NCBI GenBank assembly: GCA_947178105.1
Contig: CAMWXD010000008.1
Span: 1 to 64,000, forward strand
DNA: 64,000 nucleotides
Direction: 5' to 3'
Source: an uncultured Eubacterium sp.
GTDB lineage: Bacteria > Bacillota > Clostridia > Lachnospirales > Lachnospiraceae
Under the pieces are notes generated by a model. It saw only the letters and a program-made list of their open reading frames with translations, made no database searches and had not been told where the DNA came from. Both the position numbers and the translations under genes were made by a program. Shown one piece after another: positions 43,689 through 53,008 of this stretch (position 1 is the stretch's first letter; every line of letters begins with the position of its first letter).

Positions 43689-43813
43689 TTTTATGCTCCC
43701 CAAAAATCTGCCTTTGCCGTATGTTTCCTTACACTTATCTATCCGTACTAGAAAATGGAAATCTTACAGTTTTCAAAAAATCAAAATAAAAATCTTACAG
43801 GATCAATAAAAAA

Positions 43814-43846
43814 CTGCCGGAAAATGAAACATTCATTTTCCGGCAG
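43814..43846 (-). terminator. Strong terminator after the small membrane protein gene
   Basis: CTGCCGGAAAATGAA and its exact complement form a 15-bp stem with a three-base loop, followed on the minus strand by a T run. It lies 32 bases beyond the stop at 43878. Confidence 0.92.
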
Positions 43847-43877
43847 CCAAAATTGCAAACCCTATCATAAAAAGCGA

Positions 43878-44282
43878 TTATCCATCCACCTCCAGCAGCT
43901 TGACCGCCACCAGCAGCAAAAAATAATAGGCTGCCGCCAGCACCAGAAACAAAATCTGCTTTAAGAAAACCCCCATCACAACCTGCAGAGCCATAATCGC
44001 GACATGCACCCAAAACGGCGAATTATTCAGCGCTGCCGCAATTACCGCCTCAATCACGACTACAAACCCTACGGTAATCAGCGAAATATGAAACACATAC
44101 GTCCCTAAAAGGATCAGTGCCAGCCCGCCGGCAATCATGCCCGCCAACGACATACGCACCGCCCTCTGCTTCTGCGCCCTGGCTTTTTTGAAAGCCGCCC
44201 GTTCCTTCCTTCCTTCGCCTGTCTGTTCCGTATCCAGGTCAACAAGCCCAATTTCTTCTTCCTTACGCTTTAAACCACTCAT
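43878..44282 (-). CDS. Small membrane protein of unknown function
   Basis: The 134-residue protein has a charged N-terminal part of about 40 residues (LKRKEEEIGLVDLDTEQTGE) and three or four membrane helices (LAGMIAGGLALILLG; ISLITVGFVVVIEAVI; ILFLVLAAAYYFLLLV). It is a monocistronic gene with a strong terminator, divergent from the BlaI operon. I do not recognise a named family. Confidence 0.75.
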   Translation of the reverse strand: MSGLKRKEEEIGLVDLDTEQTGEGRKERAAFKKARAQKQRAVRMSLAGMIAGGLALILLGTYVFHISLITVGFVVVIEAVIAAALNNSPFWVHVAIMALQVVMGVFLKQILFLVLAAAYYFLLLVAVKLLEVDG

Positions 44283-44464
44283 CTTTTCCCATCCTGCTCT
44301 TTATCATCTCAGAGAAACCGTATCCCTGCTTTTGTTTTTCCAGATTTTTTCCATTATTCCCAGTTTTCCGGCGATTTCTGCGTCTCCGCCAGCCAGTGGT
44401 AGTTTTAGTATATTACTGGGGCATTCGGATGTCAATAAAAACTGTGCACTTCCTTACTTTGCTG

Positions 44465-44516
44465 TTGACAAATCTGTCTAATCGTGTTAGACTTTATTTG
44501 TCTAATACAATTAGAC
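44465..44516 (+). promoter_or_regulatory. Promoter with two BlaI-type operators
   Basis: TTGACA (44465-44470) and TAGACT (44488-44493) are 17 bases apart. Two palindromes, GTCTAATCGTGTTAGAC (44476-44492) and GTCTAATACAATTAGAC (44500-44516), share the half-site GTCTAA/TTAGAC with centres 24 bases apart. The first covers the spacer and most of the -10, the second the transcription start. This fits repression by the BlaI/MecI-like protein encoded next. Confidence 0.88.
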
Positions 44517-44577
44517 AGCAAAAAATCCATCAGGCACACTTACAACGAACAAACGATTGACACAATGGAGGTTTCTT

Positions 44578-44952
44578 ATGGAAGCATACAAGCTGGGAGA
44601 AATGGAACAACGATTTGCAGACATGATCTGGGAGCGCGCGCCCATCCGTTCCGGGGAGCTGGCAAAGCTGTGCCTGGAGGCTTTTGGCTGGAAACGGACA
44701 ACGACTTATACGATGTTAAAAAGGCTGTGTGAAAGAAAGCTGTTTATCAATGAAAAAGGGCTGGTATCCGTCCTGATGGCAAAAGAAGAATTCCAGGCGG
44801 CACAGGGCGAACAGTTTGTAAACGAAACATTTGGCGGCTCCCTGCCCCAATTTCTTGCCGCCTTTTCCAGGCGCAAAAAATTGAGCTTAACTGAAATACA
44901 AGAGCTGAAAAAACTAATCGACGACTATGAGGAGGATGAGGACAATGCCTGA
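44578..44952 (+). CDS. BlaI/MecI/CopY family repressor
   Basis: The 124-residue protein has a winged helix (APIRSGELAKLCLEAFGWKRTT) at about residues 19-41 and a C-terminal dimerisation part ending in EEDEDNA, as in Penicillinase_R proteins. It should bind the two GTCTAA palindromes upstream and be inactivated after a signal from the adjoining membrane protease. The ATG at 44578 follows GGAGGTTTCTT; the ORF-track start is seven codons early. It overlaps the next gene by eight bases. Confidence 0.9.
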   Translation: MEAYKLGEMEQRFADMIWERAPIRSGELAKLCLEAFGWKRTTTYTMLKRLCERKLFINEKGLVSVLMAKEEFQAAQGEQFVNETFGGSLPQFLAAFSRRKKLSLTEIQELKKLIDDYEEDEDNA

Positions 44953-47257
44953 ACAAATGTTTATCCGCACATTGAATATGAGCCTGACCGGAAGCGCCGT
45001 AATCCTGGCGGTTCTCCTGCTTAGGCTCCTTCTGAAAAAAGCACCCCGGATCTTTTCTTACTGCCTGTGGGGCGCGGTATTATTCCGCCTGCTCTGCCCG
45101 GTATCCTTTACCGCTGCCTTCTCTCCTTTTTCCATACTGAACGCACCTGCTGCTTCTGACGGAAGGCTTCAATATATCCCGCAGGACATACTGCGTATGC
45201 AGCCTGACAGACAGGCGTTTTTCACAGACGCCCCGTCCGGCAAGACGGCAGGAAACAGTACGGCAAAAGACAGCAGCCTGCAGCGTAACGGCAAGACAGC
45301 AAAGAACTCCATCGCAAATGCAAAAACCAGTACAGCCAGCCGCCTGCTGCGCATTCTGCAATCGCAAAAAACCGCAAAAGCCGCTGCCTTTGTCTGGATA
45401 TGCGGAACGGCTGTACTGCTGCTTTACAACCTTATAAATTCCATTAAGCTAAAACAGCGTTTAAAAGGAGCTGTCTGGCAAAAAGAGAATATTTATCTGA
45501 CACAGCATATACCCACTCCGTTTGTCATCGGCATTTTCCTGCCGAAGATCTATTTGCCGGCGCAGCTTCGCCCTGATGAGACAGCATATGTCCTGCTCCA
45601 CGAACAAATCCATATCAAACGCAAAGACCATATCACAAGGCTGCTAAGCTGCCTGGCGCTGTGCGTGCACTGGTTTAACCCGCTCGTATGGGCAGCCTTT
45701 TTCTTAAGCGGGCGGGATATGGAGATGTCCTGCGACGAAGCAGTCCTCCGCAGGATGGGCAGCACCGTAAAGAAAAAATATTCCAGCTCCCTGCTGTCCA
45801 TAGCAGCAGGAGCAAATGCAGCAGGCTTAAACGGCGGGCTGTTAACCTTCGGCAAAGGCGATACCAAAAGCCGTATCAAGCACATCCTGCATTACAAAAA
45901 GCCAGCGTCCATCCTTATGAAAAGCGCTGCGCTTGTGTGCGTTGCCGCCGTGATAATCCTGCTGGCAAATCCTGATACTGGTGCAAAAAATACGCCTTCC
46001 GCCGCCCCTGCACAAATCCAGGCAGCACAAAACGATGTGGTTCTTACCAACGCAAGCCAGAAAGATTCTGCCAGCCTGGCTCTTTCCAACGCAAGCCAGA
46101 AAGATCCAGAAAGCCAGGCTCTTTCCGACACGAGCCTAAAAGGCATAAACAGCGCCTCCTTTACCGAGATTTATGTCAGAAGCATCAATCAAAAGAAGCG
46201 GCTGATAAGCTCCTATCTAGCGCCTCCTGATTCGCCGCTGGCGGACGGCAAGAAGCTTGCTTTTGCACAAAACTGCCGTTTTTTTATCAACCACAGTATG
46301 GACGGCGAGGATTACCGGGAAACATCGTTCCCGCTCTTTGCGTCCCTGATAAAACTCGGCGGAAAATACCTGAACAAAGCCTGCTTTGTGCAAATCAAAG
46401 CGAAAAAAGTAGCGCAGATCTATTTGGAAAGCGCCTGGGAGCATTATGGCATCTCACCGATGCGTTATACGCCTGTTTCTGACCTGTACGATACGCTGCT
46501 GCAATCCGAGGGAGAAGATGCGTTTCACAAAAACTATTCCCTCGCCTCTTCCCAGACAATGGATATCGCAGAATGTGAAGGGGATGAGACTATTGAAGTC
46601 TATACAGAAAACGGAAAAAATGCCGGCAGCGGCATCGTACTGTTTCAATCGAGTGACGGAAAACTCCTTTTTTCACAGGATGCAAATACTTCCAGGGCCG
46701 GATGGGCTAACATCTACTTAGGCAGCATGGACAACCAGCCATTTATCCTGAACGTATCCATCGAAGACCGCTGGAATTTTGGCGCATTTTCCTATCAGGT
46801 ATTCCGCCTGGATCAAGAAGGAACGCCGATATTGTCCGCAGGCTCCCAGTTTGAGTTCCACCTGGCTGAAGGCAGCAGCCTTGTTTATGACGATGATATG
46901 TTTGGCAGATGGATCAAGCCGCTGAAAACTTACCTGGAGCAAAGCCGCCTGGTTTTAAGCTCCCAGGACGGGGTACTTCGTACAGAACAGATCTCAGAGG
47001 CTGACAAATACAATTATGAGGCGCTGAACCTAGAGGAACGCGCCATCGAAATCAGTACCAACGAAAACAGCCTGGTACGCTTTGGCAACTGCTGGTATGG
47101 CAAACAGTCCTTGAAAAAAGAAACTGTGGATTGGCTCCTATGGTACAACAGCCTTTCTGACACAGGCAGGCTTGCCGTCAGCTTCACTCCCCCTGAGCTT
47201 GTCGAAGCCAAAGACCTTGTCGAGGCAGCGACACAGGATGCAGACGTCGGACAATAA
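44945..47257 (+). CDS. BlaR1/MecR1-like M56 membrane metalloprotease sensor
   Basis: The 770-residue protein has several N-terminal membrane helices, an M56 zinc protease domain with HEQIH in the motif LLHEQIHIKRKDH, and a further helix (AALVCVAAVIILLANP) before a long extracytoplasmic region of about 400 residues. That region starts with a low-complexity Ser/Asn/Gln stretch (two near-identical NASQKD units) and lacks a recognisable penicillin-binding S-x-x-K fold, unlike BlaR1 (about 590 residues). It should cleave or inactivate the BlaI-like partner on sensing an unknown envelope signal. Start at 44945, overlapping blaI by eight bases. Confidence 0.88.
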   Translation: MPEQMFIRTLNMSLTGSAVILAVLLLRLLLKKAPRIFSYCLWGAVLFRLLCPVSFTAAFSPFSILNAPAASDGRLQYIPQDILRMQPDRQAFFTDAPSGKTAGNSTAKDSSLQRNGKTAKNSIANAKTSTASRLLRILQSQKTAKAAAFVWICGTAVLLLYNLINSIKLKQRLKGAVWQKENIYLTQHIPTPFVIGIFLPKIYLPAQLRPDETAYVLLHEQIHIKRKDHITRLLSCLALCVHWFNPLVWAAFFLSGRDMEMSCDEAVLRRMGSTVKKKYSSSLLSIAAGANAAGLNGGLLTFGKGDTKSRIKHILHYKKPASILMKSAALVCVAAVIILLANPDTGAKNTPSAAPAQIQAAQNDVVLTNASQKDSASLALSNASQKDPESQALSDTSLKGINSASFTEIYVRSINQKKRLISSYLAPPDSPLADGKKLAFAQNCRFFINHSMDGEDYRETSFPLFASLIKLGGKYLNKACFVQIKAKKVAQIYLESAWEHYGISPMRYTPVSDLYDTLLQSEGEDAFHKNYSLASSQTMDIAECEGDETIEVYTENGKNAGSGIVLFQSSDGKLLFSQDANTSRAGWANIYLGSMDNQPFILNVSIEDRWNFGAFSYQVFRLDQEGTPILSAGSQFEFHLAEGSSLVYDDDMFGRWIKPLKTYLEQSRLVLSSQDGVLRTEQISEADKYNYEALNLEERAIEISTNENSLVRFGNCWYGKQSLKKETVDWLLWYNSLSDTGRLAVSFTPPELVEAKDLVEAATQDADVGQ

Positions 47258-47288
47258 CATATTAGGAAAAATTTTTTAAAAAAAGGGC

Positions 47289-47317
47289 TTGTATTCTTCC
47301 TCCATTTGTGTTAAAGT
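47289..47317 (+). promoter_or_regulatory. Promoter of tRNA-Thr
   Basis: TTGTAT (47289-47294), 17 bases, TAAAGT (47312-47317). It lies about 40 bases before the tRNA and after the protease gene. Confidence 0.6.
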
Positions 47318-47358
47318 AATTAAGTCGCAGGCAGGAAAGTCTGTAATAGTTTTATAGC

Positions 47359-47431
<73 letters not shown>

Positions 47432-47438
47432 TCTTTTT

Positions 47439-47461
47439 ATGAATCCGCATTGCGGGTTCAT
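47439..47461 (+). terminator. Terminator after tRNA-Thr
   Basis: ATGAATCCGC pairs with GCGGGTTCAT (one G-T pair) and is followed by TTATTTT. It lies eight bases past the tRNA, within the leader of the next gene. Confidence 0.7.
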
Positions 47462-47486
47462 TTATTTTACGGCAAAGGAGATTGAT

Positions 47487-47924
47487 ATGAAACCTGCAAT
47501 TTTGGCAAAAACTCTGGAAGAAATGCTCCAGGAAACAAAAAAAGGCCACTTAAACTGGCTGGTTGAGCTGCAATCTACGGACGGGCTTTCAGATTCTTTA
47601 AAACATACGATTACCGAAAATGACAAAGAATGGATCGTAGACGAATGCTTTATTTCTTTTAACTGCAAATTCCGCGGAAAAGATTACCTGATGATTACAT
47701 ATGAGCATATTAAACGCTGCGGCGACCAGGTGCGTTCGGACAACCTGATTTTTATGCCGCCGTTAAATGTGCGCTATTTTGATGTCGGCATCCTTTCCCC
47801 TTATATCGTAGATGCGGATGCTGTATTATTAGACCGCTTCCATCAGTTATGGCTGCTTGTGATGGACAGTTATAAGAAAAAGGACGGGCATGTATCGCTG
47901 AAAATTTTTGACCCGTATGATTAA
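47487..47924 (+). CDS. Hypothetical protein, 145 residues
   Basis: A cytoplasmic-looking protein without signal peptide or membrane helix. It begins MKPAILAKTLEEMLQETKKG and has a strand-rich centre (FISFNCKFRGKDYLMITYEH) and a C-terminal VSLKIFDPYD. The ORF track starts 29 codons earlier inside the tRNA; the ATG at 47487 has AAAGGAGATTGAT upstream. I do not recognise the family. It lies between tRNA-Thr and a type I toxin locus. Confidence 0.7.
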   Translation: MKPAILAKTLEEMLQETKKGHLNWLVELQSTDGLSDSLKHTITENDKEWIVDECFISFNCKFRGKDYLMITYEHIKRCGDQVRSDNLIFMPPLNVRYFDVGILSPYIVDADAVLLDRFHQLWLLVMDSYKKKDGHVSLKIFDPYD

Positions 47925-47932
47925 AGATCATA

Positions 47933-48015
47933 TTGTAAGATAGCCAAAAATATGCTATAATCGCAAAAGAGCAATCGTGTTACAGGGTGCGTTGGCCTAT
48001 TCTAAAGAGAATGGG
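47933..48015 (+). promoter_or_regulatory. Toxin promoter and Shine-Dalgarno hairpin, locus 2
   Basis: TTGTAA (47933-47938), 17 bases, TATAAT (47956-47961). The leader begins GAGCAATCGTGTTACAGGGTG, almost the same as in locus 1. CCTATTC and GAATGGG at 47996-48015 can pair and cover the start of the GGGGG ribosome binding site. Confidence 0.75.
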
Positions 48016-48024
48016 GGTGATGCT

Positions 48025-48120
48025 ATGAGAAATCCAAATGGCTTTGATTTTAAAGATTTGATGACGTTTGGTTTATTCATTTTAGCATTGCTTACATTCG
48101 TGTTTACGTTTTGTAAGTAG
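48025..48120 (+). CDS. Holin-like type I toxin, 31 residues, locus 2
   Basis: Too short for the ORF track. MRNPNGFDFKDL is followed by one membrane helix (MTFGLFILALLTFVF) and a short tail ending CK. GGGGGTGATGCT precedes the ATG. It fits the putative holin-like (TxpA-like) toxins and has exactly the same length as the toxin of locus 1, but a different sequence. An antisense RNA runs toward it from 48.25 kb. Confidence 0.75.
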   Translation: MRNPNGFDFKDLMTFGLFILALLTFVFTFCK

Positions 48121-48137
48121 GCTATACATAGCAAAAA

Positions 48138-48280
48138 CCACCCTGCTGCTTTGACCAGTTGAAGGGTGGCATTGCTATCTTTTAACCAATACGGTCAACC
48201 CCTTGTACCTCATGGGCATACTATGGGCGGTTGCTCTTTTCGTATGCCAATAATATAGCATATCTTTTATTTGATTGCAA
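48138..48280 (-). ncRNA. Predicted antisense RNA (type I antitoxin), locus 2
   Basis: On the minus strand TTGCAA (48275-48280), 17 bases, TATATT (48252-48257) form a promoter nearly the same as that of locus 1 (TTGCAATCAAA...AAGATRTGCTATATTAT). The RNA would start near 48245 with GAAAAGAGCAACCGCCCA and end at CCACCCT/AGGGTGG (48138-48169) followed by TTTTTGC. It overlaps the 3' region of the toxin mRNA, not its ribosome binding site. Confidence 0.7.
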
Positions 48281-48434
48281 GAGCTTTTTTACTGCTTTAT
48301 TTGGTGTACATGCATCTAACAAAACACAATATCAAAATAACAGCGAAAGTCGCATGGAACAGTGATAAAAACCATGCGCTTTTTTTCGTCCAAAAGAAAA
48401 GCTGCTGTTATTTTGCAGTTTTTCAAAAATCCTC

Positions 48435-48492
48435 TTGACATTTCTCAGTTTTTCTTCCATAATAGTCTCAATTTGTTTATCATTAGTAAACA
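48435..48492 (+). promoter_or_regulatory. Promoter and operator of the cupin regulator-pot operon
   Basis: TTGACA (48435-48440), 17 bases, CATAAT (48458-48463). An inverted repeat TGTTTA/TAAACA at 48474-48492 lies just after the -10, where a repressor would block the start. The regulator gene begins 38 bases further on. Confidence 0.75.
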
Positions 48493-48529
48493 CAGAATTC
48501 ATTATTATATTTACAACAGGAGGTAGCGC

Positions 48530-49066
48530 ATGGATATCGGACACCGCATGAAAGAGCTACGCATCCAATATGGGCTGACACAGCAGGAACTGGCTGACCG
48601 CTCCGAGTTATCCAAGGGCTTTATTTCACAACTGGAACGCGGGCTGACCACCCCCTCGATCGGGACACTGTTAGATATTATCCAGTGCCTGGGCACGACT
48701 CCGGCAGAATTTTTTACTGACGACGAACCGGAACAGATCGTCTTTTCACCGGAGGATTATTTTGAAAAAAACTATAAAAAACGGAGCTGCCTTGTCGAAT
48801 GGCTGATCCCGAACGCACAGAAAAATACGATGGAGCCGGTACTGTTAACGCTTGCCCCCGGCGGCAAATCCGAAACGCTGCCTCCCAAGGAAAGCGAAGA
48901 ATTCGGATATGTACTAAGCGGCAGTATCCGTCTGCATTACGGCACGCGCAGCTATATTGTCCGCGCAGGGGAATCTTTTTATTTTACTGCTGGCAAAAAA
49001 CACTATATTGAAGCCTACAAAGAGGAGGCAAAGCTGATCTGGGTCAGCAATCCTCCCTGCTTTTAG
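48530..49066 (+). CDS. XRE-cupin transcriptional regulator of the polyamine operon
   Basis: The 178-residue protein joins an N-terminal XRE helix-turn-helix ([20 protein letters not shown], residues about 16-36) to a C-terminal cupin ([25 protein letters not shown]). This PuuR-like architecture is common before polyamine transporters; the cupin probably senses a polyamine or related ligand. It starts after CAGGAGGTAGCGC and is followed after 47 bases by potA on the same strand, so it likely controls the whole operon, including itself. Confidence 0.92.
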   Translation: MDIGHRMKELRIQYGLTQQELADRSELSKGFISQLERGLTTPSIGTLLDIIQCLGTTPAEFFTDDEPEQIVFSPEDYFEKNYKKRSCLVEWLIPNAQKNTMEPVLLTLAPGGKSETLPPKESEEFGYVLSGSIRLHYGTRSYIVRAGESFYFTAGKKHYIEAYKEEAKLIWVSNPPCF

Positions 49067-49113
49067 AGCCTGTATCATACAAACCTTTCCCATCCATTTT
49101 CGGAGGTTATCTT

Positions 49114-50187
49114 ATGGAAAAAGTACTTATTGAACTGTCGCATATTACAAAATCTTACGATGGAACCATTATATTGGATGATCTGGAGCTTACGATCCAC
49201 GAAAATGAATTTGTCACGCTGCTTGGCCCGTCCGGCTGCGGCAAGACGACGACACTGCGGCTGATTGGCGGCTTTGAGACCCCGGATCAGGGCAGGATTA
49301 TTTTTGACGGCGAGGATATCACGATGCTTCCGCCAAACGAACGCAAGCTGAACACCGTTTTCCAGAAATACGCGCTGTTTGGCCATATGTCCATTGCAGA
49401 AAATATTGCTTTCGGGCTGAAAATCAGCAAAAAAAGCAAATCCTATATTGAAGATAAGATCAAATATGCGCTCCGCCTGGTCAACCTGGACGGATATGAA
49501 AAGCGCAGCGTCGACTCCTTAAGCGGCGGACAGCAGCAGCGGATTGCGATTGCGCGCGCCATCGTCAATGAGCCAAAGGTGCTTTTACTGGATGAGCCGC
49601 TTGGCGCCCTGGATTTAAAAATGCGGCAGGATATGCAGTACGAGCTGATCCGGTTGAAAAATGAGCTTGGCATTACGTTTATCTATGTCACGCATGACCA
49701 GGAGGAAGCGCTTACGATGTCGGATACGATCGTCGTCATGAACCAGGGCTATATCCAGCAGATCGGTACGCCGGAGGATATTTATAACGAACCGGTCAAC
49801 GCGTTTGTCGCTGATTTTATCGGCGAAAGCAATATTATCGACGGCCTGATGGTGCGGGATAAGCTGGTGCGCGTCTTAGGCGCAGACTTAGAATGCGTGG
49901 ATACCGGATTTGGCAGCAACCGCCCGGTCGACGTCGTGATCCGTCCGGAAGATCTGATCATAACGGTGCCTTCAGACGGATTTTACGAAGGTGAGATTAC
50001 TTCTGTCATATTTAAGGGCGTGCATTATGAGATCGAGGTAGCGGCAAACGGCTATGAATGGCTGATCCATACGACGGAATACCACGAGCCGGGCAAACGT
50101 GTCGGGCTGCGCGTAATCCCTTTTAATATCCAGATTATGAACAAACCGGAATCAAGCGATGAAAGGATGGTGGAGACGGATGCGTAG
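49114..50187 (+). CDS. potA: Spermidine/putrescine ABC transporter ATP-binding protein
   Basis: The 357-residue ATPase has Walker [10 protein letters not shown], signature LSGGQQQR, Walker [13 protein letters not shown] and switch YVTHDQEEA, followed by a C-terminal TOBE-type regulatory domain ([13 protein letters not shown]). It energises the uptake of spermidine or putrescine by PotBCD. CGGAGG lies upstream of the ATG. The stop overlaps the potB start by eight bases. Confidence 0.95.
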   Translation: MEKVLIELSHITKSYDGTIILDDLELTIHENEFVTLLGPSGCGKTTTLRLIGGFETPDQGRIIFDGEDITMLPPNERKLNTVFQKYALFGHMSIAENIAFGLKISKKSKSYIEDKIKYALRLVNLDGYEKRSVDSLSGGQQQRIAIARAIVNEPKVLLLDEPLGALDLKMRQDMQYELIRLKNELGITFIYVTHDQEEALTMSDTIVVMNQGYIQQIGTPEDIYNEPVNAFVADFIGESNIIDGLMVRDKLVRVLGADLECVDTGFGSNRPVDVVIRPEDLIITVPSDGFYEGEITSVIFKGVHYEIEVAANGYEWLIHTTEYHEPGKRVGLRVIPFNIQIMNKPESSDERMVETDA

Positions 50188-51004
50188 GTTTTCCAAACAA
50201 CTGCTTGCAGGCCCGTACCTTGTCTGGATGGCAGGATTTATCCTGCTGCCGCTGCTGTTAGTCGTCTATTATGCATTTACGAACTCCGCAGGCAGTTTTA
50301 CCATGGCAAATGTGATCTCGATTTTCCATAAAGTCCATATGAAATCCCTGTGGCTTTCCATCAAGATCGCCTTGCAGTGTACCGTAATCTGCCTGCTGCT
50401 CGCCTATCCGCTGGCAATGATTTTAAGCAGGCTGCATTTAAAACACCAGAATTTTATCGTATTTATATTTATCCTGCCGATGTGGATGAATTTTTTGCTG
50501 CGTATCCTTGCCTGGCAGTTATTGTTATCCAACAACGGGATTATCAATGCCATACTGGATTATTTTCATCTGCCGAATATCAGCATTTTAAATACGCCGA
50601 CAGCAGTCGTATTTGGCATGGTCTATGATTTCCTGCCTTATATGATCCTGCCGATTTATAACGCGATGTCCCGAATCCGCAAGGATATTATCGAAGCGGC
50701 GCAGGATCTTGGAGCAAAAAACTACGTGATTTTTTGCCGGATCATCTTCCCGCTGACGCTTTCTGGCGTTATGAGCGGCATTATTATGGTATTTGTCCCT
50801 GCGCTGACCTCCTTTGCCATTTCAAACCTCTTAGGAGGCGGCAAGGTGCTGCTGATCGGCAACATTATTGAAGCCGACTTTATGCAGTTTTTCAACTGGA
50901 ACCTGGGTGCCGGATTGTCGCTCGTACTGATGGTCTTTGTAATCGCAAGCATGGCAATCATGAATAAGCATTCCGAGGATGCCGGCGGGACTGCGGTCTG
51001 GTAA
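50180..51004 (+). CDS. potB: Spermidine/putrescine ABC transporter permease PotB
   Basis: The 274-residue membrane protein has six helices and an EAA loop ([20 protein letters not shown]). The N-terminus [20 protein letters not shown] is typical of PotB. The ORF track starts inside potA; the ATG at 50180 overlaps the potA stop, with GGTGGAG upstream. It forms the channel with PotC. Confidence 0.94.
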   Translation: MRRFSKQLLAGPYLVWMAGFILLPLLLVVYYAFTNSAGSFTMANVISIFHKVHMKSLWLSIKIALQCTVICLLLAYPLAMILSRLHLKHQNFIVFIFILPMWMNFLLRILAWQLLLSNNGIINAILDYFHLPNISILNTPTAVVFGMVYDFLPYMILPIYNAMSRIRKDIIEAAQDLGAKNYVIFCRIIFPLTLSGVMSGIIMVFVPALTSFAISNLLGGGKVLLIGNIIEADFMQFFNWNLGAGLSLVLMVFVIASMAIMNKHSEDAGGTAVW

Positions 51005-51035
51005 ATCAAACAGTTACAAGAGGAGGAATTGCCTT

Positions 51036-51824
51036 ATGCTGAAAAAAAGCCTGGAACGGGCTTATCTGGCGCTGATCTTTTTATTTTTATACCTGCCGAT
51101 CGCAGTGTTAATCATCCTGTCCTTCAACGACTCCAAGTCAAGAGTATTTTGGGGCGGCTTTACACTGAAATGGTACCGCGAGCTGTTTGAAAGCAGCATG
51201 ATCCTGGACGCCTTTGGCACGACGATACTCGTCACGCTGCTTTCTTCTGTGATCGCTACGCTGCTTGGCACAATGGCGGCAATCGGCATCCATGCAATGA
51301 AAAAAAACAGCCGCGCGCTGATGCTTGGCGCGACCAACATCCCTTTATTAAATGCCGATATCGTGACCGGCATTTCCATGATGCTTGTTTTTGTGCGCTT
51401 TACCAGCCTTGGGCTGCATACTGTGCTGATCGCCCATATTACCTTTGACATCCCTTATGTCATTTTAAACGTGCTGCCAAAGCTGAACCAGACGAGCCGC
51501 TCTACCTACGAAGCCGCGCTTGACCTGGGCGCCAAGCCAGTATACGCATTTTTTAAGATTATATGGCCGCAGATCAGCCCCGGCGTGCTTTCCGGCTTTT
51601 TAATGTCTGTAACGATGTCCCTGGACGATTTCAGCATTACGTATTTTACAAAAGGCGCCGGCGTCAACACGCTCTCGACCATGATCTATACAGAGCTGCG
51701 CAAAGGGATCCTGCCGCAGATGTACGCGCTTTCCACGATCTTGTTTTTGATCGCTTTTGCACTTCTGCTTTTGATGAACCTGCGTTCCAGCCGCACTGCA
51801 AAACAGGCGGAGCAGCGCTACTGA
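51036..51824 (+). CDS. potC: Spermidine/putrescine ABC transporter permease PotC
   Basis: The 262-residue membrane protein has six helices and the EAA loop TYEAALDLGAKPVYAFFKII. The segment FWGGFTLKWYRELF after helix 1 is typical of PotC. The ATG at 51036 follows AGAGGAGGAATTGCCTT; the ORF-track start 19 codons earlier is not needed. It lies 31 bases after potB. Confidence 0.94.
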   Translation: MLKKSLERAYLALIFLFLYLPIAVLIILSFNDSKSRVFWGGFTLKWYRELFESSMILDAFGTTILVTLLSSVIATLLGTMAAIGIHAMKKNSRALMLGATNIPLLNADIVTGISMMLVFVRFTSLGLHTVLIAHITFDIPYVILNVLPKLNQTSRSTYEAALDLGAKPVYAFFKIIWPQISPGVLSGFLMSVTMSLDDFSITYFTKGAGVNTLSTMIYTELRKGILPQMYALSTILFLIAFALLLLMNLRSSRTAKQAEQRY

Positions 51825-51878
51825 CGCATATTCCAATACGCACTTAGCACTAAAAGAAACGACAAGGAGGCTTCTGCC

Positions 51879-52925
51879 ATGAAAAGATGGATATTCGCAT
51901 TTGCAGCCTGCTTTATGCTCCTGCTCGGCGGCTGCGGCTCCAAAAATGACCCGCATACGGTGACGGTCTTAAACTATGGCAAATATTTTGAACCGTCGCT
52001 GATAGACCAGTTTGAAAAAGAGACCGGCATTACAGTCAAATACGAAGAATACGAAAGCCCGGAGGAAATGTATGCAAAATACAAGGCAGGATCGATCCGC
52101 TATGACGTCGCCTGCACTTCGGATTATATTATCCAAAAGCTGATCCAGGAAGGCGAGGCCTTAGACATCGATTTTGACAATCTCCCGGAGTTTGCAAATA
52201 TCGACAAAACTTATCTGGAATACTGCAAAAACTTTGACCCGCAAAACCGTTATACGCTTCCTTATTTTTTCGGAACCGTCGGGATCCTGTATAATAAAAC
52301 GATGGTAGACCCTGCAAAAACCGACACCTGGAACATCCTCTGGGATAAAGCGTACTCCGGGCAGATTATTATGGAAAACAGCGTGCGCGATACGTACATG
52401 GTAGCCTTAAAGCTGCTTGGCGCTTCCTGCAATACAACAGACCGGGACACGCTTGACCGTTCGCTTGACCTGCTGCTGGAGCAAAAACCGCTTGTCTATT
52501 CGTATTTGAGCGACGAAACTGCCGACTGGATGGCTGCCGGCAATGCAGCGCTTGCAGAAGTATATTCCGGCGAGGCTGCCTATGCGCAGACACTGAATGA
52601 AGACCTGGCGTTCAGCGTACCAAAGGAAGGCTCCAATATGTGGGTAGACGCCTGGTTTATCCCAAAGACCTGCCAGAACAAAGAGAATGCGGAACTATTT
52701 TTAAACTATGTATGCCGCGCAGACGTCGCTATGGAAAACTTTGACTACGTCTATTATGCAACGCCGAACAAAGCGGTTTTCGACCAGCTCGACGAGGAAA
52801 CCCAGCAGGACGAAACGATTTTTCCAAGTAAGGAAACACTGGACAACTGTGAATTTTTTCAGCCGCTTGACGAGATCACAACCAATTATTATACGGAACT
52901 GTGGGAAGCGTTAAAGGCATATTAA
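51879..52925 (+). CDS. potD: Spermidine/putrescine-binding lipoprotein PotD
   Basis: The 348-residue protein has a lipoprotein signal with lipobox LGGC (residues 16-19) and the PotD/PotF-type fold (VTVLNYGKYFEPSLIDQFEK; GTVGILYNKTMV; NMWVDAWFIPKTCQN). It binds the polyamine outside the membrane and delivers it to PotBC. AAGGAGGCTTCTGCC precedes the ATG. It is the last gene of the operon and is followed by a terminator. Confidence 0.94.
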   Translation: MKRWIFAFAACFMLLLGGCGSKNDPHTVTVLNYGKYFEPSLIDQFEKETGITVKYEEYESPEEMYAKYKAGSIRYDVACTSDYIIQKLIQEGEALDIDFDNLPEFANIDKTYLEYCKNFDPQNRYTLPYFFGTVGILYNKTMVDPAKTDTWNILWDKAYSGQIIMENSVRDTYMVALKLLGASCNTTDRDTLDRSLDLLLEQKPLVYSYLSDETADWMAAGNAALAEVYSGEAAYAQTLNEDLAFSVPKEGSNMWVDAWFIPKTCQNKENAELFLNYVCRADVAMENFDYVYYATPNKAVFDQLDEETQQDETIFPSKETLDNCEFFQPLDEITTNYYTELWEALKAY

Positions 52926-52970
52926 ATTTTTCTAAACTACTTGCATTTTCTTATAAAACATGATACAGTA

Positions 52971-53008
52971 AATCCACGCAATGTCATTGAGTTATTTCTG
53001 CGTGGATT
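52971..53008 (+). terminator. Terminator of the pot operon
   Basis: AATCCACGCA and TGCGTGGATT form a perfect 10-bp stem, followed by TTCTTATTTC. It lies 45 bases after potD. Confidence 0.85.
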
